From positions 30,983,608 to 31,047,607 of the forward strand of contig NC_088300.1 of NCBI RefSeq assembly GCF_032854445.1: DNA of 64,000 nucleotides, written 5' to 3'. A program made the translations under genes and the position numbers. Of the stretch, positions 44,388 through 58,216 are shown one piece after another. The notes under the pieces were generated by a model that was given only the letters and a program-made list of their open reading frames with translations, was not told where the DNA came from and ran no database searches. The DNA comes from Liolophura sinensis. Taxonomy: Eukaryota; Mollusca; Polyplacophora; Chitonida; Chitonidae. Each line of letters opens with the position of its first letter. Within the stretch, counting starts at the first letter, position 1.

Positions 44388-46800
44388 TAGTGTTACGCGT
44401 GAAAAGCAAACCAGTACGATTTTCATTTTTTTAAAACCCACTTCGCTAATATAACGCCTGTCTTTGGCGCAAGCAAGTGAAACATTTCATCATCAGTTGC
44501 ATTTACAATAAAAAGCGCTATCTGTTTTACATTAATTGATTAAGTTTGGCTTTGTTAATGCCTAATACCGACTACTATGCAATCAGGGTTTCAGTTATAG
44601 GTCGCCGTGTTTCCTTTTATCGCATATGAATTTGAATAGGTGATGTACCGATGATTGATCTCCCACCACAAGCTCGCTCTGAAATATGACTGAGACAGAC
44701 ACAGAAAAACAGAATCGAGGAAACAGATGTATCTATTTCATGCGGGAAAAAGGTGGTCAAATACATATGCAAATTTAAAACCGATGAAAGCGTAATTTTT
44801 AAGCTATTTGATTAATTGTGCATGTGAATTTTTTAAAAGTACGTGAAAAGTTGCTATAGAGGAGAAATATAATCAGTTATAGTTTTTCCTGAGCGTTGAC
44901 TTGCATCTTCCCATGTGACGCCATGATTGTCAATTGGGCCTTATTCTGATCATCATTATTCTAATTGCAACGCCACCTTTGCGTATGCTATCTAATCCTT
45001 GATCACTCTTTCGCGAGGCTCCTGTGGGACACATTAAGATGATCGAGTAACACAATATGCTCTTCTAAATTAAATTAGCGAGGTTTCTATCGGGGTTTTT
45101 TTTTCCATAGAGAAGACTCGGCTAGGAGAAAGGGGCAGAGGTTTGCCGGAGGCTCCCTCGGAGAGTCGTGTCGAGGGGTGCACATCTTCGTGTTGTTATT
45201 GTTTCGGGTTATACTCGCCTTTATTGCCAGCGATCGGGATGGTACAGCCCCACGCCATCGCAGACGGCTGGACTTGATTGGGCCACCGAGGACCCGACCG
45301 CGGCGTGATCGCGTTCTAGCAGCGATAGCGGACTGACAGAAGTTCCCAGTAAAAGAGACAAGGCAGCTCCGCAGAAAAAGGCAGGATGTATTGCAATTTC
45401 ATTGATTGCATATTAGCCTAAAAGCATTAGGGACCAATCAATAGACATCGGTCTTAGTTTCCTTTGATTGCATTAAAAACCTAGCCGAAGGGCACGCGCT
45501 CTAGACCCTCCTCATCCAAGTGTCAAAGGTCAAGAAGACTGTGAGTCCATGTAGCGGTGTCGCGCGGAGGGATCTGTTACCCGGACGGAATGCCCGGAGA
45601 GACCGGAGTGAACGAGCGAAGAGACTTTTACTTTTAAGGTTCGTCCTAACCGAAATGCCAACCATTTCTCATGGGTACATTTCTCTACCACTTAGTACAA
45701 TCTGACATTCGTCGTTGGCAAACCTTGGCTGTGTTTGGACAATTGAGGTAATACATTAGCGGGGAAGCCATACCTCTCGGTTTTAGGCATTGACATTTGG
45801 GATGGCCTGATAGGCTCGTCTTTTAGGGAATTGCAAACACCACATTTTCCATACGGTCATATTTCCGATCAATAAACCTTAATCGTCTCTGGTTGTACAC
45901 ATCTGTATGGCAAGCTAGAGACAGCTTGCCTCCATTACAATACTCATCCAAAAACTTTTTCTTGTTCCAGAATGAGATTGCAAAACGAAAGGAAACGCCA
46001 AAAAATCAGAATCATCTAATTGACAAGAAAAATAAACAAGAAAACTCAGAAGCAACTCTCTAATGACATCCTGCAGTAGCCTTGGCGTAATCAACTTCAC
46101 ATCAAATATCATTCCGGACCACTTACACCGCCAATAACTTGCCGTAACTTCCCGAAGCTGTCTTCGGGTTTCCCATCTGCTGCTCATGTTGCAAGCCCGA
46201 GCTCTGAGAAGACAAGCACGATCTCTGATTAGCTCTCTTCCGCTCCTTCACGAAAAACTGTCGCAAATCCCAACACCACAATCGTGGGCTTCATCGGCGT
46301 CTCACGTAGCACTGATATTTCCCCGTTTTCATACGTCTTTCGATCCAGGAAAAAAATCAGCAGTTTTAATATTTGCTGGTAACGAAAACGTTAAACAAAA
46401 ATAGTCACTCGTGCAACAGAGTTCGACTTTTTGTGACATCTAGTCTTGAAAGGTATAAGCACTACTATAACGCATGCATTATTGCGATGATCTCACGACC
46501 CTCCGCCAACTGTTCTTCTCCGCCCACAGGCGAGTGGTAAAGTTTTTTTTAGACAGGGTGGTAAATCATGCAGTTTCCTTATACCGTAGTCTAAACGGTC
46601 ACATCTATAACGTAGAATTACATAATGGGTGCGTATGAGTATATGCAAAAAGCTTAATTTAAGAAAAACGTTCATAAACAAATGATGGTCAGTTGAAGGA
46701 AACATTGAACATGTTTGTTTTATGCCGTAGGATTATACTGACAGTGACGAGCTGTGTGTCACGCATAACGGCTTGTCTCATTATGCAAAGGCGAAAGGCT
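42900..46800. other. Intergenic; several enhancer-like blocks
   Basis: No exon recognised. 43150-43480 and 44920-45110 are unique, balanced in composition and dense in developmental-factor-like cores (ttaataacagtg, ttatcatcaataaag, ttctaattgcaacg, taaattaaattagcg). 45390-45540 has ttgattgcatattag, accaatcaatagac and gtcaaaggtcaag. 44359-44388 is a short TA-rich microsatellite. Small open frames here show no domain. Confidence 0.3.
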
Positions 46801-46847
46801 GTGGTTCCCATGAATCCATAAACGCGAAAGCCGTCTCATAGGCCTTA

Positions 46848-46895
46848 GTGAAATATTCTTGAGTACGTGTAAAACCCCAACCAAACACATAGACG
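46848..46895 (+). mobile_element. SINE-A tail fragment
   Basis: gtgaaatattcttgagtacg then tgtaaaaccccaaccaaaca, about 48 bases. Confidence 0.65.
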
Positions 46896-49619
46896 AAATA
46901 TTTTCACGACAGACGTGTTCCCAGCCACAGAAACGTTGACTTCATCACCACTAAACGGATTTTATACCTGGACGCACATTTCTCCAGACACTAGATTTCG
47001 TTTCAGAAACCTGAACACGTTTAGGATAAATATGACATCCTAGGCATATACATACAAACAACTCAAGCAATCTCTATGCTTGGATTTAACTTTGTTTTTC
47101 ACTTTCATCCCACGAAGATTTTAATGAATGACAAATGTCAGTAATATATATCAGACGCATACAACGTCATGAACTATGGAGATGAATGGTTGATGTGTCA
47201 GGACATATTGTCCAAAACCTGTCAGCATCATGAATTACGGGTAGATCCGTATAAATCCGTAAATCCGTATAAATAACAGGCCTATTCTTCAAAGCTATTT
47301 CTGATTCGGTCAAATTTTGTAATCATATTTTTAGAGTCCAATAAATTAAAAGTTGGACTGCCTAATAAATGTTATCTTTAAGACAAATACATGTGTCAAA
47401 ATTTCAATTCCCGCTGCCAGAAATTAAACATTGTGACAATGTTTAAATTATAAAACGGGTTTGTAGACTCGGTCTCATGGTTAATCAAAGATTAACTGTA
47501 GACTTAGAGCTTGCATATGCATATAAAGGTGAAGCGCGTATAAAAATTGGGACGCACTGATGACTCGATGAATAAAAGTTGTGATAAGTCCTCAAGTTTT
47601 TATCGAGGGAATATCAAAAGTTTGACGCAGGGAAGTATTTACCCGCTTGCAAATGAAACAGAAATCACCAAGGACGTTGGAATCTTTTTGACGATTTTAT
47701 TGGCAGGCCCTGGTTCGCTTATAAGCAAGCTATTCAAACCCCATAAGTCATAAAACTGACTCGTCAAATTTGAATGGCAAAAACAATATTTCCTGTACTT
47801 ATGAAACAGACACTGGCCGTGGGCATCTCGGATCACTGTCGTCTGCCGTTTCAGTTAATCGTCCCAGCTAATTAGAAAACGTTTACAAGAAATGTCAAAA
47901 CCATCATTGTAAAGGCACTCGATGCTGCTACAGGTCTTCGTATTGTTAATTCGTCGGATCCAGGCTCCAGCTGGTTCATTATAGCTTATATTATTGGACA
48001 GACTTGTCTGAAGTCAGTGATCTCGTCTGATATCATGTGTTAAATATAGGCTGAGTGACCCACCACACGAGGTACACAAATAGCGGTGGCTTTGTCATTA
48101 GAAAATTATACAAGGACTTGTGGGTATATTGACCATTCTATACCTTGTCCTCTAAATCCTAGCATATAATATCTACACTATCAAATTCGTCCCGTCTGCT
48201 GTTTTAATGGCTCGATGTGTAAATCTCACCTATAAACCAGAAAATACCACCTAGTCTACTGGTGTCGGTATGAGAGATATGACGACTTACACAAAAAGGC
48301 ATATCATTTTTTATTATTTTTTTGATATAACGCCCCAGAGCTTGCTTTCTGTCTAAGTGTTTTATGGGCACGCACTCACCTAATGGTCCGACGTAATTCA
48401 GCTAATAAGAAAGAACAAAAGTGTACACGTATAGCTTTGGGTCCTTTTTTAAGAAGGGAAGCTCTCCTCTGCTTACATGCTATAACAGAGCTTTACAACT
48501 GATTTAGTGAGATCTACTTTTTGCTGTCGCTTCTACATATTTGCCAAACTCCCTGACCAACTATACCACACATGGTGCATTTTCTTCCATTGTGTATATA
48601 GAAATGATCTTAACAAACCCTTCATGTTTATCAACGCTATAAATACATATTAATACATAATAAAAACTAATACATGAATTAGTAAGGAATTCATTTTATT
48701 CTCATCGAGCAAATAATGTTCAAGATTTGGAATTTTTCTCTGCGCCCCCGGATAATCAACCAAAAATTTAACAGTTTGGAGATTTCACTTGGTGACAACG
48801 TACCTGGGTGAATATCGAATCTTGATCCAAATGTTCATAAGAACTTGGATGAACTTTCGAGTACAATGTAAAGGCAACAATGTCAACAAGGTCATCAGAA
48901 TAAACACAAAATGGTTTGATGCCGCGCTGCCTATTGACTTACTTGATAAGCTGACAATCGACATCAGCATCAGTCGCCCGTGCACCAACTGTTTGTGCAC
49001 AGCGCAAAATGGTTCAGGGACAAAAAAGCCGCAGCAGAGTGTTGTCGACTGCCAAGTCAAGCCTTTCGAGAGTATTCAGCAATGCCTATCTTAAGCATCA
49101 CTGAAATCTGGAAATGGTGGCGGTTATCATAGCCTCGGAGAACCTATTCTAAATTCCACTCTGATTTAGCCAAAAGATTTACATCCATTTACAGACAGAA
49201 AATCTATTTCTTTAGATCTCTGTTGTGGCTCGGCATCAATTGTCTGGCGCCTATTCAGAAACGACATTGTCATCTATTCAGTCCAGCAATTATTTTTCAA
49301 CAGATGTCAAGCGGAGATTCGTGGCCGGTCTGGCAAATCGTTACACCCCCGGATACTTTCCTTCTCTGTCTCTCTCTTTTCTCTCCCTTTCCATACAGAT
49401 CATACATGGCAGTTCTTGTCACACGCGCCAGAAACATAGTCGACAAAAATTTACAATCAGATAAATACATGTGCGCAAACCCATTTCCCTAAGAACAGTT
49501 TTCCCTAAGTGCTGAATGAATGGATAATCAGCAAAGTCATACAGATGCATACTAATCCAAAACTTTTAAACCTTCAAAAAAGAACTGCAGTTGTTTTTAT
49601 TGCATGATGACATCGATGC
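46896..49619. other. Intergenic, nothing recognised
   Basis: AT-rich sequence. Overlapping frames of about 100 codons on both strands at 48785-49094 show no domain I know. 49223-49492 likewise. Confidence 0.3.
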
Positions 49620-49925
49620 GTATTTATTCATTTGATTTATTTACTTGACTGTTACTAAACTACCGGCAAGCTCAATAATTTTTCACTTATGCAATGGCGG
49701 TGACCTGGGTATAAACCCCTAACTTTTGGCATGTTACTGGCTAACTTTCCCTTGTAATATGCACATGATACTGCTCGAAGACAAGTGATCTTCTACGAAC
49801 GTTTGACTGTGCCAGTGGCCACACGAGCATCGTGGACCGCGCACTGTCGGCAAGACATCATCACCTGTCCAAGACCAGTTTCGAACATGCAATTGAAAGG
49901 CAAGCACCCTTAACCACTATATATA
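49620..49925 (-). mobile_element. SINE-B copy, diverged
   Basis: ttcatttgatttatttactt, then tttcacttatgcaatggcgg, then ataaacccctaacttttggc and a distal half collinear with 21372-21690. Confidence 0.55.
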
Positions 49926-49987
49926 ACGGACATTTCCCAACTGCATATTTACCCTGCCCGAAGCCATGGCGCAGTGAAATATGAATG

Positions 49988-50235
49988 TATTTATTAATTT
50001 ATTTCATTCATTGGTGTTTTACGCCGTACTCAAGAATATTTCATTTATACGACGGTTGCCAGCATTAGGGTGGGAGGAAACCGGGCAGAGCCATGGAACC
50101 CATGGTCAGAACCCATGACCAACCCATGGTTGCTGCCAGTCCTTCCCAGTCACGGCTGAAGAGGAAGCCAGCATGAAATAGACTTGATCTTACAGCGACC
50201 GCATTGGTAGGAGGCTCCTGGGTCATTACGCCTTG
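49988..50235 (-). mobile_element. Near full-length SINE-A, antisense
   Basis: Tail ttggtgttttacgccgtact, body cagcattagggtgggaggaa and ccgggcagagccatgg, then head spacer gcgaccgcattggtaggagg and ctcctgggtcattacgcc. The middle carries a local expansion of acccatg words. Confidence 0.85.
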
Positions 50236-50767
50236 CTGGTGTGCTATAGCCCCAAGTGAAGTATAAAGGGCAAACTGTAATCTGTCCATTGTGTGCATGC
50301 TGGAGTACAACTATCCTATAAAGACCTACATTGCGAGGATGATAAACAGTACGTTTATAAGTTAGTCATGTGTTCATAGTTTACAAGCGATTCCCTCTCT
50401 GAGCCGTGCAAACTAAGGGCCTATCTTAGAAGGCTGATGTATGTTGATCAAGTCTAAATCCAGCTTTTTCCCCCAGCTACAAAACATACGTAAATAGAAA
50501 ATTCTACAGGATAGAGACTAATACAAGAAAAACAAGGACAGTGGTTACGAATGGTTATGAAATCCGGCCTATTGTCAATGTATTTAAGTTAGGTTTTATT
50601 CTAGGTGTTTATGTCAATGCTCAAAGTCGTAACAACCTTTAGACGCCCCCATAACACCATGCTTCAAGAAGAATTAGGTAATAAAAACGTAGTGATGTTG
50701 ATTATTACTGATACATTGTAAAAGACCGGTCAAATAAACAAATAATATAGTGAAAGGATAATCTTTG

Positions 50768-50925
50768 CCCTCAGTGGTCGAGGTGATTAGCGTACCAGCG
50801 CGGCGCAATGAATCAGGAGCCTCTCACCAATGCGGTCGCTGTGAGTTCAAATCCAGCTCATGCTGGCTTCTTCTTCGGCCGTACGTGGGAAGGCCTTTCA
50901 GCAACCTACGAATGGCCTTGTATCT
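50768..50925 (+). mobile_element. SINE-A with tRNA-like head, 3' truncated
   Basis: A-box-like gtggtcgaggtgattagcg, spacer tcaggagcctctcaccaatg, B-box gtgagttcaaatccagctc, then ggccgtacgtgggaaggcct. It stops before the conserved tail, unlike most copies. Confidence 0.82.
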
Positions 50926-50935
50926 GTAAAAGTAT

Positions 50936-51412
50936 GTCAGTGGCTGGCTATGTGCAGAACGAGCGGCTGAGTGCTTGAGTTTATAGTAAGTTCCTGACTC
51001 ACTGACTGACCTAGTTGACAGCCCACAGGCTACGTGCAGAGCTGGTTGGTTGTATGATCGACTGACTTTTTGACAGGCCTATTGACTAGCTGACTGACCG
51101 ATTGAGTGAGTAATTGGCCGACAGACTCACTGTATGACTGATTCACAAGCTGGGTGGCTGGGTGGCTGTCTGTCCTTAATCTGACTTGCTGACTGATTAA
51201 CTTATTGATCAACTGACAAGCTGGCTGATTGGCTGACTGACCGATGAAATAACTAGTCGACTGATTGGTTGTCTGATTGTCCTCAGACTGACTTGCTGAC
51301 TGATTGACTTATTAATCAACTGACTAGCCGATTGTTTGGCTGACAGATTGATGAAATCTCTAGTCGATTTACTGACTGACTGGATTTAATGTTTAGTTGA
51401 CTGACGGTTTAA
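50936..51412. repeat. Degenerate GACT/CTGA repeat
   Basis: About 475 bases dominated by ctgactgattgac-type words with interruptions, a decayed tetranucleotide array. Confidence 0.8.
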
Positions 51413-51539
51413 TCGATTCAGACGACCAGGAACATAAGGCAAACATACACTGGGCACATTTTAAGGGCAAAAAACAGATGAAACGCCTTTGAAACCGAGA
51501 GCGCATAATTAGACTTGTACAAGTGCAGGCATAGCTGTG

Positions 51540-52554
51540 TAAATATGTCAGAGACACTTTAACTCCGACAGAAAGTGATTACGGCGTAATTAAGAAATGT
51601 ATTTCCGGGTGCGATTACGGGCCGATTTAGAATAGTCCATTTTACTTTATCTGACAGCTTGTCATAGTTTTGGCTCCGGACGTGTCCACAAAGATACAAT
51701 ATCCTGTTGGCGGACTAATTGAATGTCTCTTCCAAGAACGCCGGCATTGCATCGTCCACTTCCGGGTACTGGATGGATGTTAGGGGAAGGGAGACGACGG
51801 AGCTGTTTCCACGAAGTTCCCGACGGATCCAGAGAGGATGCAAACAAAAGTACGCAGTATTCACAGGCTGCTGTTCTTCGCCACAGTAACGGATATAAGG
51901 GTAGCGAGGCGAAAACGCCGGTATTTTCTTGTCTAATTGTAACATAACACTTTCGGGTAATTTCTTTTACAAAGGTTGAAACGGGCATTTAATAACATTA
52001 CCTAACCTACCTGGCACCTGGCTGACGACTGCGTCCGCCTTTGTGCTCGTCTATCAATCCCCTACGGGGCGATTGTGTGGGCGTGAGGTCGACGTGTCAG
52101 GCTCTTCTCTTGTCCAACAATCATAACCCAAGCTTTCATTGTTGCCCTTGTCAGCTTTAAAGACATTTACCTATGTTCTCAAGATAATTAAATACCCGTT
52201 GCTTTGATCCCCGAGCAGTTACCTGGATTTCTTGCACGCGCGACAATGACATCATCTTATGTTAGTTGGGTGGCACGCGCCGCGCCGGATATTAAATGAC
52301 ACAGTTGGATTACTTTGATATTGGGAAAATGGACTCTTATTGTTCTCGAGTTTCTCTCAATAGGGGATAAGCCATTTTATAGAGTGGTTTCCACACCAGT
52401 GTTTTGAAAATTTTTTATAACCATAATAAATATTTCTTCTTGAACCTCCGTATAAACAACCATAGAATATTAGCAGAAATGAATCTTTTTGTGCAGGTCA
52501 TACTATATAGCTAAACGCGTAGTCCGAGGTTCGCATCCTTCTCCTTTACCAAAT
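51540..52554. other. High-complexity intergenic block, enhancer candidate
   Basis: Non-repetitive and more GC-rich than its surroundings. 51575-51665 has cggcgtaattaag and tatctgacagcttgtca. 52020-52330 has cctttgtgctcg, caacaatcataac, ctttcattgttgcc, gataattaaatacc and gctttgatcc, which read as SOX, homeodomain and TCF cores. No open frame with protein-like content. Confidence 0.35.
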
Positions 52555-53009
52555 TTAAAGGCAAAGAAAACACTAACGTCAGATGAAAGACCATCAAACA
52601 CTGTCTATGAAAATAGTTTGATTAACTTTTTTAGAACTTTTTCTAACGGACTATAACGTGTTTAAAACATAGGATTCTTTGGACCCAGAGGGTATTGGTG
52701 ACGTCACGTCAATCTTTTTCGTTTGAAATAGTTCGTTGCAAGGTTCATTTGTTGAATGCATTCATAGCTCTAAAAGAAGATGCATTTTGAATGATGAAAT
52801 TTAGAAGTCTGTTTGTATCACGTTGCAAAAACTGAATTTATACCGGTCTCAATATGGTCAGAGAGGTCATAGTAAAATCAAGAAAAAGTCTTAAATGCAT
52901 TTTACTAGGTAGAAAAATACTCAAAAGAGTAAATCAAGCTATTTTCTAGGGGAATATTTAATGGTCTTTCGTCTGACGTACTTCATGCTAGTGTGTTCTT
53001 TGCCTTTAA
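52555..53009. mobile_element. MITE with TTAA ends (copy 2)
   Basis: Starts ttaaaggcaaagaaaacact and ends gttctttgcctttaa, with gatgaaagaccatcaaacac and its complement just inside. Interior words such as cccagagggtat and gaatgcattcatagctct are shared in order with copy 1 at 10859-11299. Confidence 0.8.
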
Positions 53010-53841
53010 GAGGCGTTTCAAGTCAATAATCGCAAGACTCATCTCCAAAATAACATAAAAACGCCAGTACCAGTTATTTATCGAAGTCTTAAGACTTAAG
53101 TCCAAACTTCAAAAACACAGCTACAATTTAAAACTGTAAATTAGCAAATGTGTCAAAATCTTAACTTCCATAACCAAAAACTAAACATTATGAAAACTTT
53201 TTCAATTTTGACTTATAGTAATTCAGAAATGTCCTTGACAAATTGAATCGATCCCAGTTTCTACAGTTATATTTAAGAAATAATTATATAAATAGCAAAG
53301 TTGGTAACATGTAAGAGAGATAAAGTCACCGGTTTTCAATGATGCACGGAATACAGTCTGTATTGTAAACATGTTACAGGAATTCAAATAAAATGTCTAA
53401 CTCATAGTTCCCGAGTAATTCCCATGTAGAATAATAATAGGTATCTAAATGGCGCTTTGACTGCAAGTGTTGATAAAAGTACCATGCTGGTGTAATAATA
53501 TATGTCCATATATATACTTGCCAGCAGGAGTGCAAAGTACTCACTGTAAAATTTATGCGCTTAGAGTGAAGTCGTTTGATGCAGTATCCTTGACATATTA
53601 CTTTTTTAATCAATATACTGAATGCACATATTAAGTTTAGGAGTCATAAATGACATTAGAATATCAGTCGTCAACCATAATTGACGTTTCCGATTAATAA
53701 ATCACACGAGCGCTTTAAAAAACAAAGCGATTTTATTCAACGCGATGCATATACTTCTCCCTAACTCGTGTTACGGTGTAATTATTTATTACGCAGAGCG
53801 CCTGAGATTCTGGACAACCTGCCCATTTTTGCTTATATAAA
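53010..53841. other. Intergenic, nothing recognised
   Basis: AT-rich sequence of about 830 bases with no repeat or exon that I can name. A 79-codon - strand frame at 53374-53613 shows no domain. Confidence 0.35.
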
Positions 53842-54010
53842 TTTCTTTACTTGGCTGGTGTTTTACGCTGTACTTAAGAGTATTTCACTTATACGACGGC
53901 TGCCAGCATTATGGTGGCAGGGAATCGGGTAGAGTATGGGGGAAACTCACCACCATCCGCAGGTTGCTGCAAGAGAGGAAGCCAGCAGCTCACAGCGATC
54001 GCACTGATGA
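53842..54010 (-). mobile_element. SINE-A copy, antisense
   Basis: ggctggtgttttacgctgta, then acggctgccagcattatggt, then ccaccatccgcaggttgctg and cacagcgatcgcactgatga. An internal deletion removed the cggccgtacgtggg segment. Confidence 0.85.
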
Positions 54011-54349
54011 GAGCTATGTCAGACCAGTTTTACTCCCTGTAAAATTTAAGACGTATGAAGGTGTTCGATACAATGTCCTTAACACATTGGTTTTCAGGGT
54101 AATGACTTGTGACGTTGAAGTCATCACATGACACACATGGCTCAGCAAACGTCCAACAAGATCTAAAGACAAAAAATTACTAAGACCATTTCCAAAGTTT
54201 GCGTTCTCCCATAATACCTAAATGTATAATCGTGACTATGATTAAATGACAGCTGATTTAGTCATAATATTTGAAGTATTAAATGCCAAATCAGAACGGT
54301 ATTTTATTGCCAGAAATGACTAGAACTAGAGAAGATGTACAGTTGACAG

Positions 54350-54595
54350 ATCTGTCTTGAAGAAAAATATTATATCGTAAATTGACCCAAAGATTAAAAT
54401 GCCTTTAATACGAATAACTATAGTTATACAAATCTGTCTTGAAGAAAGATATTATATCGTAAATTGACCCAAAGATTAAAACGCCTTTAATACGAATAGC
54501 TATAGTTATATAAATCTGTCTTGAAGAAAGATATTATATTGTAAATTGACCCAAACATTAAAACGCCTTTAATACGAATAACTATAGTTATACAA
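54350..54595. repeat. Tandem triplication, 81-82-bp unit
   Basis: Three copies of atctgtcttgaagaaagata, then ttatatcgtaaattgaccca, then aagattaaaacgcctttaat and acgaataactatagttata. Confidence 0.92.
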
Positions 54596-55479
54596 ATACA
54601 TTGAACAAAGAGATCCTGAGATGGCATGTTGATATTTTGCACCATTACCGATAAGGTTTCTTCCTACTTATATCTCTTATGTATGACGCAAATCATTCGT
54701 TGATTATCTACACTGGAAATGTTGGATGAATATACATGCGTTTCAGATATATTAAAGGTATTTTACACACAACAAGTGCTTTTCAATAATACAAGGTACA
54801 GGCGTGACCGATTGCAGAGGGCAATAGTTAGGATGCCTGTATATTCGTGTATCAATCCTTAGCTAATACAGGGAGGCAAACTTCCAACAGCGAGCATGGA
54901 GTCCGTGCTGTGCCTGTCTATTGTCTGTCAAACATTCGTGGTTTATCTAAGGTTACAAATTAACGCAATGCCAAGGCTGTGTCAACTGTTGGAGACAATG
55001 TCAGCGGCATTGTTATAGACGCCTGCTTGAGACGCTGCCCTATACGTCAGTGCACGCCCAGTATACGACCCCTGGGTGAGCGTGTTCAAGATGTCGGGGT
55101 TAGTGACTCCTGTGATGTAACGTGTCAATTAACGACTTCCTCAAAACCCACCACAAAACTGTTAACACCTTTGAAAGACTTGGGGTCTGATCTTATGAGC
55201 GGTCTAACTTACAATTACCGCCAATTTACACCTTGTCCTTAGAATATCAAAAATTAGCACGCACGAAGATTGTCACTTCTGAGTTCTGTGCAAAAGACGT
55301 CAACCATGTAAGAAATCAAGGGCGGAGATCAAACGGGTCTGTTGTATTGTCTTGCACACTTGTCTACACAGGAGCAGATGTTCTGTTGTCTTCACTCTAA
55401 ATCGTAATTAAATGTCTGTACACAAGGAAACACTGTTATGCAATTGGAAAATCCCACTGTTTCAGCTTTAAGTATCTCC

Positions 55480-56545
55480 AAAGAAACATGTTTGTATGCA
55501 GATCTTATTATTTCACCTCAGTATAACACCAAAGATAATGATCTATTTCATTCGCCTAAAACATTCCGTGCGTTTTTCCATCACCATTGAAAACTGTTGA
55601 CTGTTTCTCTTTGTATGAAATTGGCATGATTCCTTACTTCATACATATTTTTATTTAAAGAACTCTTAAGAAACAGTTTTATATGGTGATATCATTATTT
55701 CACCTTTAAGTAAGTGTAAAAAACTTATTCACATGCATAAAGACTATATTATTTCAGTTTTAACTATCTCCAAAGAAACACCTTTACATTACATAATTAT
55801 TTCAGTTTCCAAAGAAAAACTTTTATATGCAGACTTCATTACTTCACTTTAAAGTATCTTTAAATGAACACTTTCATATAAATTCCTCATTGCTTAAGTT
55901 TAAAGTGTCTTTAAATGAACACTTTCATATAAATTCCTCATTGCTTCAGTTTAAAGTGTCTTTAAATGAACACTTTCATATAAATTCCTCATTGCTTCAG
56001 TTTAAAGTGTCTTTAAATGAACACTTTCATATAAATTCCTCATTGCTTCAGTTTAAAGTATCTTTAAATGAACACTTTCATATAAATTCCTCATTGCTTC
56101 AGTTTAAAGTGTCTTTAAAGAACCACTTTTATATAAAGACCTGGGCAAGTATTTATCAAACGTCTTAATAAGACCTAAGTCAAAAATTCAAACACAGCAA
56201 CAAATGAAATACTTTGTTCTAGAAAGTTTAACATGTGATACCTGATTCTTTGCTGCAGAGCAATGTACTAACCACAGTTTCGAGTTCTTTCCTATTATCA
56301 CGTTGGCCTTTTGAGGACTTGCACTTTATGACTTAAGCCTTAAGATGCTTTATAAATACGGGCCGTGATCTCTTCAGTTCTTAGTGTCTTTACAGGAACA
56401 CTTTTATATAAAGACCTCATTACTTCAGTTTTAGGTATCTTTAAAGAAGTACTTAAAACCTCGTTACTTCAGTTTCAAGTATCTTGTAGGAACACTTTTA
56501 TATAAAGACCTATATATGAAGAACTCGTTATTTCAGCTTTAGCTA
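55480..56545. repeat. Minisatellite with a homogenised 51-bp core
   Basis: Core of about six units at 55840-56130: tttaaagtgtctttaaatga, then acactttcatataaattcct, then cattgcttcag. The 51-base period keeps a 17-codon frame open. The flanks to 55480 and 56545 contain older, irregular relatives (ttcagttttaggtatctttaaag). The centre was recently homogenised and the edges decayed. Confidence 0.85.
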
Positions 56546-57469
56546 AGTCCTATACATAGCAAAACATACTTACGATAAATATGTCTGAAAGACAGAACAG
56601 TTTTTCTGTGGACTTAGAAGTAATCGTCTACCCCTAATCAGTGGGCGATTTTTTTTGTCAAAGAGAAATCTAGGAAATATAGAAATTATGAAGGGTTAGG
56701 GTGTATTGAAAGCATTTGTGAGAATAACATTAAATATGTTTCTGACACAGAGCCACTGTAACAGAATAATTATTGTAAATATATGTCCCCCCCCCTCCAA
56801 AAAAAACCCCGCATTTACATTGCACATGCTTTGTGACAGCATGCAGATGTAGAGGTCCAGTTGTGATCTCGTGTCATCGCAGTATGACCTTGTGGATGAT
56901 GCTGTATGACCTTGTGTATTATGCTGTATTACCTTGTGTTTCTTATTTTATGATTACTGACGTCCTGACGTTTCCACCGTGTAACTTTGGGTGAAATTGA
57001 CGGTGTATTAAATTAATTATTTGAAAAACCATGAAAATCTATAGGCTTTTCCTTTTTGGGGCCCTATAATTAATTCCTTACCTGAAGTATTCTTCTTTTA
57101 TGTATTGTTGTGTTTCTTGATACTTGAATTTCAAGACACACCATTCTTGTTCGAATCCGTTTAATTTTGAGAATCAAAGCACTTGAAATCGGTTACCATA
57201 GTTAAGAGGCACTATACACCACTATTCTCCATCAATATGGCATTAAACGCATGACTTAAGCCAATGCTACTTTCATACTCCATGTGCATGTATAATCATG
57301 CCTATTGCCCTTAACTCTGTATTCATCATGCTTTCTTTTCCACCCAATTTCCGCATTAAGGCCCACCGGACCCATTATACGTCGTTACTTTTTTTATTTC
57401 AGCAATTTACACCTGGTCATTTGTGAATAAGATGTGTTCCGTTGTCCAGGTGTTTTTCCTGAGCTATCG

Positions 57470-57850
57470 TGGTTCGGAGAACAAACCGGTCAATAGATAC
57501 ATAAAGCTGACGCGGAGGGAGGCAATGAGAAACCCCCTTGTCCCAGCCAATAAATCTTCAAACGACCAAAGGGCTTTGTGCTAGCTTGTGAGCGTCCTCT
57601 AGACGCCGCTGGCCGTCTGACGGCACACCTTTACAGGTATCTAGGGCTGTTATCATGTTACCTGTGCTCTTGCTGACAAGAAGCTGGAAAACCTGCCAAT
57701 AATTATCTTATACACCTTGATATTTATATAGCGAATCGTCGCTAATACAATAAAGACCATTGGGAGATGTGGAGAAGTAGGAAGTCTGCCAGCGGAAGTG
57801 AAAACGGATCAGACTTCGCCGATCATATTGTCAACTCTACAACTTCAGTC
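57470..57850. other. High-complexity intergenic block, enhancer candidate
   Basis: Unique, GC-balanced sequence in an AT-rich area with ccaataaatc, caaagggctttgtg, cacctttacagg, gccaataattatc and acaataaagaccattg (homeodomain-, TCF- and SOX-like cores). No protein-like frame. Confidence 0.35.
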
Positions 57851-58216
57851 GTATTGTACAAAAGCATAGGCCAAGCCAATAAATTCTCTGTGGAATGAAC
57901 TTGATTCTGCAAGATTCATGCACTGATTGTATTGTCCAAGGACTTTTGTATGTTTAAACCGTTGTTTGGTTATAATAATGGGTTCTTTAACCGTTCTAAA
58001 CGTTAAAAAATATAGCCTGCCATATAGCAGAAAGACATATGGCTAACAGCTAAGTTATATAACAGGCTTAGATGGGTACTTATGCATTTGTTATAAAATA
58101 TATTTCAACCAGTAGACATCAAAAATATGTTTAATCAGTAGACATCGAAGATTAAGACGTTGAGAAGAGCTAGTATAAGATAAGAGAAATATATGAGGCT
58201 TAAATTAATGTATAAG

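Noticed and set aside
48785-49094. Overlapping frames of 91 and 101 codons on opposite strands
   Set aside because: Mutually antisense, with no domain recognised. A mobile-element remnant is possible but not supportable by eye.
55827-56168. 113-codon frame with 17-residue repeats
   Set aside because: The period of the 51-bp array keeps the frame open. The content simply mirrors the repeat.
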